Numbered from the stretch's first letter, positions 48,799 to 60,780 are shown. The stretch is DNA of 64,000 nt from Isoetes taiwanensis (GCA_021234155.1 JAJEKV010000112.1:2412282-2476281); one strand, 5' to 3'. Notes: generated by a model not told the origin, from the letters alone. Numbers and translations are program-made.

Positions 48799-49917
48799 CT
48801 AGACAATGTACTTCAATTGGAGGGTTGGAGCATTGTCAGCACTGAGGATAAGCTTGCATTTACGTGTCCCGTACTTGGGAGAACGAGAAAGCCATGTCAA
48901 GTGCCCAGATATATGAGCTGCTAATGTATTTAAGTAAGCAAGAAGAAGTGGTCTATGGCGAAACCTGAATCTAAAACCATGGAGTTGAGTTGTGAATGCT
49001 TTCTCTATGTCCTCTGCCTTCTGACATGACAGTGATATGGCCTCCTTCAGATTACATTTGTATGTTGCTTGCATGATGGATACAATGTTCCATATCACAC
49101 CCTCATCCTCCTCAAATGAGAGAATATCATTTGTAAATACCATATGGTCAAGCACATAGTTGTGAAGATCTTGGAAGGATGTATTGTACCACAGCTCATC
49201 TTCAATGTCCAACCCAATAATAGCATGCACCAAAGGAAAACCCTGGATTGCTCCAATGACTTTCCTTCGGATTGTCGCATAGGTAGAGAGTGTTGGATTA
49301 TAATTAGGCAGGGTTGGATTGACTTGAAGTTGGCCTTGTTCATCCAAACCTTGTAAGTATGTGGTCATACCCTTTACAAAGCGCTCCCATTGGAGGGCGC
49401 TGGTATTTCTGCGAATGTCATCGCATAGATCCGCCCATGCACAAAGCAAAGGGAATTCCTCCATGTACAGCTGAGATGTTTTTCCATGCATAACATCAAC
49501 AATGTGGTTGACAATTTTTCGGCGAGAAATAGACTCATCAATGGAAGCTGGAAAGTTATCCATCAAGTCATCTAGAGGGACAAGGAAAAGGAAGAACTTG
49601 ACAAGATTGGTGGCAGCTTGAGCATCACCTAAATAATTCATGGACATGATGAGCAAAGGAAGATCAGCCTCTTCTAGTTGGGTATTAGAGACGTAGTTTC
49701 GGAGCCAGGCATGGGCTTCTTTACGAATGCAGTCTAGTTGAGGATGGCATTTGACAGGTATGTTACACTTGATTTTTAGCTCATGAGGCTCCTGCTTTAC
49801 CTGGGGTAGCGAAATGCGAGCAATTGTGGCTGTCATCTTGAAGTTCAATTTAACAGTAGGGGCTTTAGTCTGGCTACTAAAGATTGCTGTTGAACCCGAA
49901 AAGAGAGTGGAAGCCAT
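48799..49917 (-). CDS. Microbial-type terpene synthase (MTPSL), intronless
   Basis: A class I terpene synthase that ionises a prenyl diphosphate to form a mono- or sesquiterpene. From the ATG at 49917 it is 372 aa with no intron. Seen: the Asp-rich metal site DDLMD (about 116-120), a diphosphate-sensor Arg in TIRRKV about 46 residues before the second metal site, the NSE motif NDILSFEED (about 263-271, final Glu replaced by Asp), and a C-terminal WLSRSPKY like the usual RY pair. The small single-domain form and these motifs fit the microbial terpene synthase-like family of non-seed plants, not the larger seed-plant TPS. The frame extends to an ATG at 49971, but a TATA box lies between the two ATGs, so 49917 is preferred. 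Another ATG at 49836 is possible. No clear transit peptide. Product unknown. Confidence 0.9.
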   Translation of the reverse strand: MASTLFSGSTAIFSSQTKAPTVKLNFKMTATIARISLPQVKQEPHELKIKCNIPVKCHPQLDCIRKEAHAWLRNYVSNTQLEEADLPLLIMSMNYLGDAQAATNLVKFFLFLVPLDDLMDNFPASIDESISRRKIVNHIVDVMHGKTSQLYMEEFPLLCAWADLCDDIRRNTSALQWERFVKGMTTYLQGLDEQGQLQVNPTLPNYNPTLSTYATIRRKVIGAIQGFPLVHAIIGLDIEDELWYNTSFQDLHNYVLDHMVFTNDILSFEEDEGVIWNIVSIMQATYKCNLKEAISLSCQKAEDIEKAFTTQLHGFRFRFRHRPLLLAYLNTLAAHISGHLTWLSRSPKYGTRKCKLILSADNAPTLQLKYIV

Positions 49918-49955
49918 GAAGAGATGTAGTTTTGTTTCTGCCACAGAACCATCCT

Positions 49956-49965
49956 TATTTATATA
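49956..49965 (-). promoter_or_regulatory. TATA box of the terpene synthase
   Basis: Minus-strand TATATAAATA, 39-48 bp before the ATG at 49917. This places transcription start near 49930 and argues against the upstream ATG at 49971. Confidence 0.65.
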
Positions 49966-50344
49966 CAGCATAAAACACCTGTGTAGAACAAAGATGGATC
50001 AAAGTCAGTCAAATCCTCGAGGTTTAAGACTTTCAAAAGGATAGTAAATTCAAAGGTTTGAAAGAGTCAGTCACTCGATGCAAATTCCTGGCGCGTGGGT
50101 TTCGCTCGTCAAGCCTTTTGATTCTAAGAAACCGGACACCAAAAAAAAAACAGCCTTCAACACTCAGTGGATTGAAAATTGAGCTCTTGGAATGCCATGT
50201 GCGTCTGCAGAAGTTTGAAAAGACAAACCCCAAAAAATTTGACGCCCCAAAAAATTTGAAAAAAAAGTTTGAATAATGGGCCCCAAAAAATTAGACGCCC
50301 TTTTTTGGCGGTTGGAATATTGACCGTTTCTTTTGATTAAATAC

Positions 50345-50436
50345 GGCAATTGGGACCGCATTCCGGCGTGGACCGGTGGGGTCCCGCGTAGCCGGGAGCG
50401 GGTCACCGGTCCCGCCGGAATGCGGGACCAATTGCC
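50345..50436. repeat. GC-rich 92-bp hairpin upstream of the terpene synthase
   Basis: Arms of about 34 bp (GGCAATTGG..CCGCATTCCGG...GACCGGTG and its complement) with about four differences, around a loop of about 25 bp. It lies about 430-520 bp upstream of the gene start. Confidence 0.9.
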
Positions 50437-50481
50437 TTGCACCCACAATATGGTAGTTGGGGAACGATCCCTGTTTTACAG

Positions 50482-50975
50482 CTATGGCGCTGGCTATGGC
50501 GCTGAAGGTCCCCTATGGCTGGGGCGTCCGCTATGGCGCTGAAGGTCCGCTATGGCTGAGGCGATGAAGGTCGGGCTATGGCGGTGAAGGTCGGTTAGTA
50601 GTTGCTCTGTTTGCTTTGCTAATCGTTGCCTTTGCTCTGCTAATAGTTGCCTTGGCTGCCGTTGAAGATCTTTAAGCCCTGAAAAAATAGAGCCAGCCCA
50701 GAAGATCCAACTCCGGCCGTGAGACCTGTTTCGCAAGCATCTGTTCGCCATGCTTTTGCCCTGTTCGCCATGCTTTTGCCTTGTTCGCCATCCAACTCCG
50801 GCTGTGAGACCTCCATCGCCAAGCATCTGTTCGCCATGCTTTTGCCCTGTTTGGCAAGCATTGAACAAGCCAAGCAAGCCCTTTGTGTTCGACATTCTTT
50901 GCTTGGAAGAAACAGAGCATTTTTTGCTCGGCAAAAACAGAGCTCGGGAAAACAGAGCATTCTTTGCTCGACAAG
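50482..50975 (+). repeat. GC-rich short-repeat region
   Basis: Head-to-tail variants of CTATGGCGCTGAAGGTC (50482-50595), then TGTTCGCCATGCTTTTGCCC (50740-50855), then AACAGAGCATTNTTTGCTCG (50925-50975). The long overlapping ORFs on both strands follow from the repeats and GC content. Confidence 0.75.
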
Positions 50976-51299
50976 CATAAAACAGATGCTGTTAACCGGA
51001 TGGAAACCGGAGATGCGGAATGGACGACCCGAATACCATTCTGCAATGGAATTGAACGCCACGTGGCAGCACGAAATTAACCAAACGCTAAAATTCGTGA
51101 CCCAACTACCATATTGTTTTGATCTCTAGCCTTTCGTCAATCTTTTGTTTTCGTTAGATGGATTCCATGGTTTGTCGTGATTTTGAATTTTGACTTGAAA
51201 ATTCTAACCTTAGCCAACAAGATTTGTTTGGAATATAATCATTTTAGATACCAATTTAGTGTCACCTAGTGTAAACTTTGTACAACATTATTTAAAAGC

Positions 51300-51350
51300 A
51301 AAGCAAGGTTAGGTTGAATTCTGCCCTATCTGCCAATCTGCTACTGCCAC
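51300..51350. repeat. Degraded end of the 18.6-kb MITE family
   Basis: GGTTAGGTTGAATTCTGCCC followed by TATCTGCCAAT parallels the TIR and start of the element at 18601 (TTAGGTTGCATTCTGCC, then TATCCGCCAAT). Confidence 0.55.
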
Positions 51351-52679
51351 ATGGGCTATTTTTTTTTTCCTGAATTGCATTTTAGTTGATACTTTTTTAT
51401 TCTAGTTTACTTCACATTCTGCTTAACTGGAATGTGGGTTGCGTCGGTGTGATTTTCCTTGTTGAAATGCAGGGTAAACCTACATTCCCTTATATGTAAT
51501 GTTGCCATTCTATCACGTATGTTCTAGCTTCTGGTCAAATTCTCTGAAACAAGAATCTTTTAACCTCGTTCTCACTTCTCTTCCATACTTGTCATTTCAA
51601 TTCTTTTCCATAAATGAATACTCTATGTCTTAAATATTTCTAAATTATTAGCTTGGGACATGTAACATACAATTTTAATCTTTTCTTGGATAGTAAAATA
51701 AAAAATATAACATCCTTAATGATTCATGGCATATTGACACAATGCCTTAATTGATATATTAACAGTAGTTTAGCCTAGCTCTAAATCGATTTTGGTGAAG
51801 AAGTATTTCCCTAGTTTTGTTCTTTAGATGTTTTTGTTTTGTATAAAACCACGTATTAACCAATGTGTTATTTTCTCATGAGGTTCTTCACGATGATGGC
51901 AAATTGGTTTTTTCTAAACAAACTACTATTTGCCAACATTGTTGTGCCCAATCCTCAACATAGTGTCATAGGAAACTAAAAGTAATGAAGTGAATTAGGA
52001 AAAGAAGTTCATAACATCTATATTGTATTAGTGCATTTGGGTCTTACCATATATCTTGCCCCACATGTTTCGCCTAATGTTGAAGGTATTTTTTTCTTCT
52101 AGAATTAGTACTACACCAACATAGATGCGACATAGATGAGCATGGCCTGCATAGAGAACAACGTACATCAAAATTGCACTCAACGTTTCATTTTTATGTC
52201 CATTTTAAAATTTGCACCATTAATATCTAGGATATATTCACACGAGGGCATGCGCATGAGGGGTGGCTTTGGCCACCGAGAACTATTAGATGGGATTATT
52301 CACGATTTGGCCTGCATCTAGGTCGTAGATAGCAACCCTCATATGTGGGGTATGATTAAGCATATCCTCATATGTGGGGTATGCTCCTAATGATTCTATT
52401 TATTTAAGTATAAAAAATTAAGGAACTTTTATATTCAAAGTGGTGAAATAGACTAAAAATCTAGCGATATGTTTAGCAAAACTTTCTAAATTTTGCCACA
52501 GTTAATGATTCTATTTATTTATTTATTAATTTTATTTAATAGGATTGCTTAACCCTCCCCTAATTTCCTTCCATGATAACCACGAATGAAAAATAGACTT
52601 GGCTTTTTTAGCCCAAAAGGGCCATTTTCTCCGGGATTTAGCTTTTAGCCTTCTTTTTTCCATGATTTTATTTAATAGG

Positions 52680-53720
52680 ATTGCTTATGTATTCCTTTTT
52701 AACCACGAATGAAGCTTCTTCGTTTCATCCTTCTTTTTTCGTCTCATGCATCCCTTTTTGTTTCATCCTTCTTTTACATCATGCATCCCCTTGCATTGGC
52801 TACAGACCCTTGGCTTGGGTTGTCCGAAACAACTAGATATACCACTGAAGAAAGTGTGCATGTAGCAGAAAATTTTGCTCAATAGATGTGTGGTGAGTTG
52901 GTATAGGCTTAGTGATGTCTAAGATTTGTGCACTTTGGTCAGGGGTTCAAATCTTGTCTTAGATGAGAGTTGCTATGGGTTATATTAATGATGAAATCCA
53001 AATATAATAGAACTTTTTGTTGATACCCAATGGTTCATTTGAAGAGGATATGTAGGTGTCTGCTAGACTTGGCTGTCTCGTGACTTCCTAATATGGACCT
53101 TAAACAAAAAATAAAAAAATTAAACAATGGGATAAGCTAGCTAGTCTGTACAGGATTAGCCTAGTATGGATCTTAAACAAGAACTGAAAAATTAATGGGA
53201 CCATGGCAGGTGGCACTAGGATGGTGAGGCTGAAAGAAATGCCCCTAGAGTTGCTCCTGGATCTAGATTTCTTATGGTGGGATTAAATCTTGCCTACAAA
53301 ATGTGCATATACGACAAAAAGTTTTGCCCAACGGATGTGTGGTGAGTTGGTATAGGCCTAGTAATTTAGGAGTTGGTTACTAGGGGGTATATGATGAGAT
53401 AATGATCCCTGATGTGGTAGAACTTAAAAGCCTATACGGGTCCTCCACTTTCGTTGCTGCAAAGCAGTGAAATAATCTAGCTAGTCTAAACAAGATTAGT
53501 CTAGTATGGACCTTAAACATCCTCTGCTTTTCGAAAATTCCCTTCCCTAATAACCACGAATGAAGCTTGTTCAATTTCTTTGGATGCTTTCCTTCTTTTC
53601 TTCTTCGCATATATTCCTTTTTGTCTCATCCTTCCTTTACATCCTGCATCCCCTTGCATTGGCCATAGACCCTTGGCTTGGGATGTCAGGAACAACTAGA
53701 TATGCCATTAAAGAAAAGTT
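52680..53720 (+). repeat. Diverged tandem duplication, period about 440-850 bp
   Basis: Blocks recur: CATGCATCCCCTTGCATTGG (52782) and CATCCTGCATCCCCTTGCAT (53641), GTGTGGTGAGTTGGTATAGG (52888 and 53337), GCTAGCTAGTCTGTACAGGA (53135) and CTAGCTAGTCTAAACAAGAT (53473). Order and spacing show a partly deleted segmental duplication. Confidence 0.7.
52885..52990 (+). repeat. tRNA-derived SINE or tRNA-like relic
   Basis: Box A-like TGGTGAGTTGG and box B-like GGGGTTCAAATC lie at tRNA-like spacing. The related copy at 53337 keeps box A but has lost box B. Confidence 0.5.
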
Positions 53721-54279
53721 TGGCGAAAGCTTTTGGCTCAATATGCTCCGAATAGCACAGGTTTGCCGATATGAAAAGAGAGGATCTTGTATAATATGCT
53801 TCATGGATTTTATTTGATTTGCAAATGGTTGCGTATGCAAACTCTTATGGTTGCAGTTAGATGATTGGGTGTTATGTCGTGTCTATAAGAAGAGCAGGAG
53901 CCACATTGGCCTTGTTGCGAGAGTTATAATACCTGAAATGGAACCGTCGCTTCATATTCTTCCATGTTATCCTTCACTGTAAGTGAAACTATGATACACT
54001 AGAAATAAATATAGATGACTGTCGCATCCATAAATATTGCCTTCAAGTGTATCCAAAATAGGCTTTATGCATTTAAAATGGCTAGGCCAAGCTATAAGCT
54101 TATCATTCCAAAAGCATCATGAGATTAATTACAGTTTCTATAGCGCGGTAGGTTGTGCATCTTTTTCCATTCAATACATCAGCAGCTATAAGAAGCAAAT
54201 GTCCATGACAAATTAAAGCAACTGGTTATGTGCAGTGACAAACTTCTTGAATATTACTAACACTAAAACATCTAAAGTT

Positions 54280-54360
54280 AGGTAGGTAGGTAGATTGATA
54301 GATTTTTAATGTCCACGGAGACCAAATTGGCCATGGGACCCAAACACCAAAAGGGGTATG
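54280..54360 (-). mobile_element. LINE 3' end, minus strand, (TACC)n-type tail
   Basis: Plus-strand (TAGG)n at 54281-54293, then TTTTTAATGTCCACGGAGAC. This is the complement of the LINE terminus GTCTCCGTGGACATTAAAAA followed by its tail. The 5' extent may reach the relic at 54430-54790. Confidence 0.8.
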
Positions 54361-54429
54361 GAAACCCAAAAAGTATAAAGAAAAAGGTAATGCTAATGCT
54401 AATGATGATTTTGTGCTACTGAAATTATC

Positions 54430-54790
54430 TAGACATAGCCAATCCAAGGATTGGGAGGCCATCGATCTAGAATGATTGTTGCGCCTCCCCTGTACACTGT
54501 CCATTTCTTTTGCAGGTTCTCTAGGAACAAGTAAAGCATCGGATGGACATCATTGATTGTCTTATTCACCATGAAGTTATGTCCCCGAGCTCGGTGTAAA
54601 GAATCAAAGGTCCATGGTGTGCAATGACAGGTTTCTTGACTATTACTAATATTAAAACATCTGAAATATCTCAAGAAAGATATTTGGTGTTTTGGTTCCA
54701 GAAATTAAGTAAAGCATCATAGTCCTTTGGATGGACATCATTGAATGTTTTATTCAGCATGAAGTTATGTTCCTGGAGCTTGGTAAAACT
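54430..54790 (-). pseudogene. Unknown coding relic with a repeated exon-like segment
   Basis: The minus-strand frame ends QKKWTVYRGGATIILDRWP...GYV and a stop, like the end of the plus-strand frame at 34498. Upstream, HNFMVNKTINDVHP and a second version, HNFMLNKTFNDVHP, about 185 bp apart show an internal duplication. The stop lies about 70 bp before the LINE terminus at 54280-54360, so this may be the end of another LINE ORF. Family not recognised. Confidence 0.4.
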
Positions 54791-56959
54791 TTGAAATAAA
54801 GATCAAGAACATGTTATCTAAACAATGGCACATAAAATTGCAATATTATGAAGTAATGTCAAGATGAACCTCATGTCCAACAAAATCATGAATTATAGCA
54901 GTTATGCAAGTTTTTCTACTTCTCTTTCTTGGGCAGACTGAATCCACAATCACTCCATAAGCCTGCAAAGTTTGAAAAGGAACAAATATTATATCAATAC
55001 TAGAGCTGGTCCCATTTGTAAGCATACCCTTTCCCATCTCATGATGCTCCACAAATCCAGAGGCTTTATATCTTGCAAATCCATGCTCATCCTTAACTGA
55101 TAAGAATTTCTCACTAATCATCTTCCCTGATCTCCCTTTGTTTTTGTAATGGCATTTTGAGTTTCTAGATGAGCAGTATCAAAGAAATGCCTTTAACATT
55201 TTCGACGGAATATCTTGGACAGACTAGATTACATGCTAAGTTGTGTGATGCAATATGTCAAGAAGAGATAGTGAAGAATGCAATATCAACTCTTATTGTT
55301 AAATTTGGAGAAACATATTTCATCATAGGTATTTCCTGATTGTTTCACAATTTTATTGTGCATTTATTTATTTTGTCTATAGGGAAAGTCATGGATTTTG
55401 ACATGGCTCCTGTTTTTGTCTTTATCAGTTCCCCTTTTACTCATACACTATTTGCATTTAGGCCATTTCATTGCACCATAACTCCAGATGATCTTAGAGA
55501 AGAACTGATCTTAAGCATACATTTGGTGATGGGCTCGACGTGGACAAGGCTAAGGACCTTAAACAGATGTATTTAAACGAATGAAGTTATTGATAGAGAA
55601 AGCTTTGCTCTTTTTTAATCCATTTTCTATTCACAATATTGATATATCAGACAGTTGTAGAATGATGAATGTCATTCATGATGCTTGTTTGTCTTCTAAC
55701 TGCATGTATATATTTGAAGATTTATTTGGTGGGAAATATCAATGGGCTAATGGTTATGGCTATAATGCTTCTAATGTCTAAAATGTCAATCTCATGGTTT
55801 TGTTTATACAATTCTAGAGAGTGCACATTCATGAACTGAATTATCATTTTTTTGCAACCAATACAATTTGCAAATCACCATAGATCTTTATGAAGCACCA
55901 AACTTGAGAAACATTGTGGCACTAGAGATGGTGTGTCTCAATGGGTTGATTCTGGAAAGACCATAAACCAGACCTTTGACATCATAGACTTTCTTACAGA
56001 TACATAAGTGGATTACATTCCAAAGTTAAGCCTTTGCATGTTCTTAAGTGCACTGATATACATAGGATTTGGTAAAAATGCCAAAATACAGAGATGAATT
56101 GGAGATGTTCATCTCTATACCTGCGAATTTTCCAGCTCTATTTTTCCAACAATAGGCCAGTTGACTGACAATTTGCTAATCTTAACATTTCACTAGCAGA
56201 ATTGAGAATGGTTGCTTTGGTGGTAGCATTATTTCTCAACAAACATGAGCAGATTTTAGATTATACTTCTCGATGAATTCAGGCCATTTCAGAAATTTTA
56301 GATATTTATCTCTATTTGTTAACCAAAGAGTCCATCTGACCATATCATGATGAAAAGCATTGGAAAATCAATTATATAGAATAGAATAGAATATAGGTAA
56401 ACTTGATATTACTTGTTTCAAAAGATGACATTGTCGAGGAAATTGTACTATCAAGAGTTAGGCCTAAATTGGACTGGTCTAGTGGGTTGATGATCTCGGA
56501 TAATTTGGGAAGCGGATAGACAAGAGATATCCACAGTAACAAATGTAACAAATTTGATATGACATAGTCTTGTAACAACAGTGGCATCGAAGTAAAAGAG
56601 CTTCTTTCATTGGTAGGGATGGCCACAAGACATTTGCAGATTTGATTACCAAGTAAATGATGACTTGTTTGTTGTATTGACCTCCTATATGTTTTGATAC
56701 TTTGCTGGAGAAACATAAATTTTTTATTTTCCGTTCATAAGTTCTTGGTAAATTATGAACCTACAACTCTAAGGTGGCGTGTTTTGATACTATATATGCT
56801 CTCCCTTCCATGATGTTTTTAATGGTATTTGGATCTGATTCTATTGTAAACATGTACCAGGTTATAAAAGGGTACCTCTTTGTGGAGGTATGATGTTCTT
56901 GAATTTATATGTCAACAGTATCCTTCCCTTAAGCTGCAGGATGACTCTTTCAATGCATG

Positions 56960-57115
56960 CTTTCTTATTACTGCGATGGTTTTTCCCTCGAAAGCCCTTC
57001 AGGGCGGGTTTTTTTTTTAATTCAGATAGTAATAAGTTTGATGCTCTCCTTCATTGGGTCCCATAGGCCGATTGGTCTCCGTAGACAATAAAAATCATTC
57101 TTTCTTTCTTTTCAA
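56960..57115 (+). mobile_element. LINE 3'-terminal fragment, (TTTC)n tail
   Basis: Contains the shared 3' hairpin (GGTTTTTCCCTCGAAAGCCC...GGGTTTTTT), TGGGTCCCATAGGCCGATTGG, the terminus TCTCCGTAGACAATAAAAAT and a TTTC tail. It corresponds to the last 150 bp of LINE copies 1 and 2. Confidence 0.88.
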
Positions 57116-58629
57116 AGCCCAGATTTTAACTAGGCATAGGTATGCTATTTCAACACCAGATAGAGCTACCAAATGCATGAATTTTTTTCACAAGGGCAAT
57201 TTGAAAGGACAACCGTTGACACAATCTCCACATTTGTGGCACAAACACATTGTATGGTTGGTTGTTTGGTTTGACGCCCCTAAATTTTGTGGCACAAACA
57301 TATTGTATAATTGGTCATTTGGATTGACAGTTCTAAATGCTTCGTACAGCTATATTTTAACCTTTACTCTAGCCTGAGAAGATTGCCTTTAACATCTCAA
57401 ACTTCTTGGTTACACTAAGGCTCGAAAACATTGCCATTAACATCTCAAACTTGTGAATTGTTAGGCCCAAAAACTGCCATTAACATCTCAAAGTCATGAA
57501 ATTGTTTGCAAAAAATTATGGCCTTTTTTAAACCTATTGTCTAAATCAATAAATGTATTCTTTGATTATTATCATATTATTTATAGATTCAACTGAGTGC
57601 ACACAAAAGCAATACTATCGCTAGAACAAGCATAAAATGAACTGTGATATGCAAATAAAATGAACATAAAATAAAATGCTTCTTAAACACTTGAACGAAA
57701 TTTTCTATAAGTTACTACTTATTGTTATTTGAGGTTTTGGGGGATGCCACCTCATTCGCCACATGGCAGGATTTGCAACTAGTCTAATAGCTGCTTGGGT
57801 ATCACGTGTCGCATGGCATCAACCACTAACAATACCACCACTACTTCCAGATAACGCCACTCGTGGACACAGTGTCACATGTGGGTTTACCACCAAAAAT
57901 CTCCTCCACTTGGACATTCACCTAGTACTAATACTATTATCTATAATGATAGATTTTGCTCGGTGTGGATGATATGGTAGCATAAGATAGACCTGTTCTA
58001 TTCTATTCTTTCCCCATTTGACAAGTGGGCACCAGTAGTAGCAGATATAATGTCTCACCCACCAATGTTTTATACGAATGCCTTGGCCTTCTAACTCCAT
58101 ACGCTTTAATATCACCCAACATTTATAAACATTATAGAAAAGCATAATGAGTTCTCCACTTTTTATATTGTACTAAATCTACCTTGCAGCATCTTGGAGA
58201 TCATTTGATATGCTTAAACTTGCTTATAATCTTACTGACTTCCCATAAGATACAATTTACCATGCAAATTAGAAGGTTATCAATATGTTCCTGCACCAAT
58301 TGTCTTTTCTTTTCCAAGTCCTTGACCTCCTATCCTCTTGCGAAATCCCTTCTTCCTTGTCATATATGTCATGTCAAGCTCTATATGTTTATTCGTTCTA
58401 TTCTAGAAAACGAAAAGCGTCGTACCAACTGCACCTACCCTTTTTATACAGGGTAACATTGCTAATCCTTTGCAAATTATTATACATCATATAAACATGT
58501 TCTTAACCATTATAGTTTAAAAGGCATAACTTAGTTCCCAGAATTGATATATGCATGTTCCTTTCATATCAAGTTTACTAGAGTTCTATACATTTGAGGA
58601 CATTTACAGATATTTTGGCACAGATCTAA

Positions 58630-59512
58630 GCATTAGGGGAGGAGCAAATCCGGCCGGCAAAGTCGAAAGCAGGTCTGCCGTGGTTTCGTGATGGAGACCG
58701 CTGTACAGGCTTGTTTTTTCGTGCGGCTAAGAGGTATCGCATGACATCAACCATGTCCTTATTGCTTTTGCTGGATGGTTTGGTCATGCTAACAGAGCCA
58801 ATCGAACTCAAGCAATATCTACATAACCACTTTCAAACTTTTTTCGCTGAGATCTTCCTTTCAATCAGAAATGCGAGATGCTATTTTGTCTAGGATTTCC
58901 CCCATCATCTCTGATGAGCAGCGCATGTCAATAGAGGCGGCTATGTCAGCTGATGATTTAGGTTCGGCAGTCTTTGAACTAAAAATTAGACTGGCGGCCC
59001 ATCACCTTATTGTCATGTATATAAGATCTTCGCCAAGGCTTTTGCAGAGTGGGTGAAGGACATCTTGGCAGAGTCCATCTCAACAACCCAATCAGATTTT
59101 CTTCCAAAACAATGCATCTTGAACGATGTTGCTGCTGCTTACGAGGAAATCTATTGGGCACGTAAGCGAAACCTTCCAGTTGTATACCTTAAGCTTGATT
59201 TTGCAAAGGCTTATGACAGTGTTAGCTGTGAATTCATGCGTCGATGTAAGCTAAGACTGGGATTTGGGGCACAATTCACATTAGATATTATGAGGCTGCA
59301 TGTTTCTGCTCGACCGACTGTTATGTTCCATGGGCCGTCAGATGCCTTCTCACTCGGTCATGGTATTCGCCAGGGATGCCTTTTAGCACCACTGCTTTTC
59401 ACAATTGTCGCAGAGGCTTTGTTGCAGTTATTCACCGTTGCAACCACAGAGGGACTTTTCCATGGTCTTGCAATGGAGGATATTTCAGTGATTATTGGCA
59501 TAACCCTTTAAA
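58630..59512 (+). pseudogene. Reverse transcriptase fragment of a second LINE family
   Basis: L1-like RT blocks: WFRDGDRCTGLFF near 58680, WRPITLL near 58990, IFAKAFAEW, VYLKLDFAKAYDSV near 59190, and GIRQGCLLAPLLFTIVAEAL near 59370. The frame changes near 58880 and 58985. The NGKSPGPDG region between ELK and WRPITLL is deleted, and the YADD palm motif is absent because the frame ends. It is clearly different from the LINE copies at 24.5 and 35.8 kb. Confidence 0.88.
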
Positions 59513-60199
59513 TATTCTTCTTTTATAGAATATTTCACCAATTATTGTGATTCCTCTGTTTCCTATGGTCCTTTGATTCCGTGTCCCTCTGTTTCCTCTA
59601 TTTTGTATACTTGGTGCCAGACTAAATAGGGAAAATCACTACTTTGATGTATGTATGGCAGAAATCAAGGCAAAGCAGTGCCAGAAAGGAAGGATCAAAG
59701 CAGAAGTCACAAAAAAGAAGGCTTACAAAGCACAAATCAAAGCAGAAAAATCTGTTGTCTGCTTTACATCTCTGTAAACTCTCGATGTTTGTTGTCTCTT
59801 TCAAGCAGCGTACAGGACCCAAATCAAGAAACAACTAGCAAATCCCCTGCATTTTGTGGCAAACCTGTTGCAAAAATTATGCATAAATTTTGGCCCAAAT
59901 CTGCAATTTAGCCTCTACAATGGCCTCTGCCTTTACAAAATTCGTCTTTCTCCAAGCATATGCGAATTTGTCCAAATTCGATCCAGAAGCCAAAAATGGC
60001 CAAAGATCCACCAAATTTTGCCATAGCTCTAATAGAGAAGATTCGCCAAAAGGCATTGATTGTTCGGACCTGTGGTTAAGGGAGGTCAACCTCGCCTCTC
60101 GAGTGTTCCTTTGATCATGTTGTTCCCTTCTCTTCGCTTGTTGCTTATTCACCCATTTTAGATTCTTCTATTCATTGTTTATCTTGTCTTCCTTATTTG

Positions 60200-60780
60200 T
60201 TCATCTCCCTCTTGATTTGCCTTGGTTCTCTTTGCCCTGTTGGTATCCATATATTAGGTTTCATATCCTTTGCTCTGATTACCCCAGTTACTTTGTCAGC
60301 ATTGCTTCCTGTTTCTTCTTTGTTTGTCCCCTTTGCACAATATAGCCTAGTCGTCCTAGTTTGCCAATTCCTCTCTTCATCTTACGTCTTGACCTTTTTT
60401 CCCTTGTCATCCTACCTTGCTCCATTCAATTATGTGTTCCTCTGTTTGTTCCAGTTTCTTCATTTGTCCTTCATTTGCGGCCGTTCAATTAACCTCTTCC
60501 ATCATTTTTGTTCATCTGTTCCTTAGTTGTCCATCTTCTTTGTATGTTCAACTCTCCTCCTAATTTGCCTTGGTCCTCTTTACTCTTTTCATGTCCATAT
60601 ATCATTTTTTGCCCTTCTCTCTAATTATCCCAGTTCTCCATTAGGCTTGCTTCAACAAATTTTTTTTGTTAGGTCCCCTTTTTATTATGCTCCAAGCGTC
60701 TTACTCTACCCATTTCCTCCTTCATTTTGCTCTTTGCCCTATTTTTCCTAGTCATCTAGTTTGCTCCATTCCTATTGAGA
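60200..60780 (+). repeat. T/C-rich diverged tandem duplication, period about 340 bp
   Basis: Blocks recur: ATTTGCCTTGGTTCTCTTTG (60215) and ATTTGCCTTGGTCCTCTTTA (60559), then ATTACCCCAGTTA (60277) and ATTATCCCAGTTC (60624). Confidence 0.6.

Larger units (their letters stand above)
49972..58629. other. Gene-free interval after the terpene synthase
   Basis: Contains repeats, LINE ends and one relic, listed separately. Other ORFs are short and unrecognised. Confidence 0.45.

Noticed and set aside
50494-51129. Overlapping 120-146-codon ORFs upstream of the terpene synthase
   Set aside because: They lie on both strands and in several frames of a GC-rich repeat block; no protein features.
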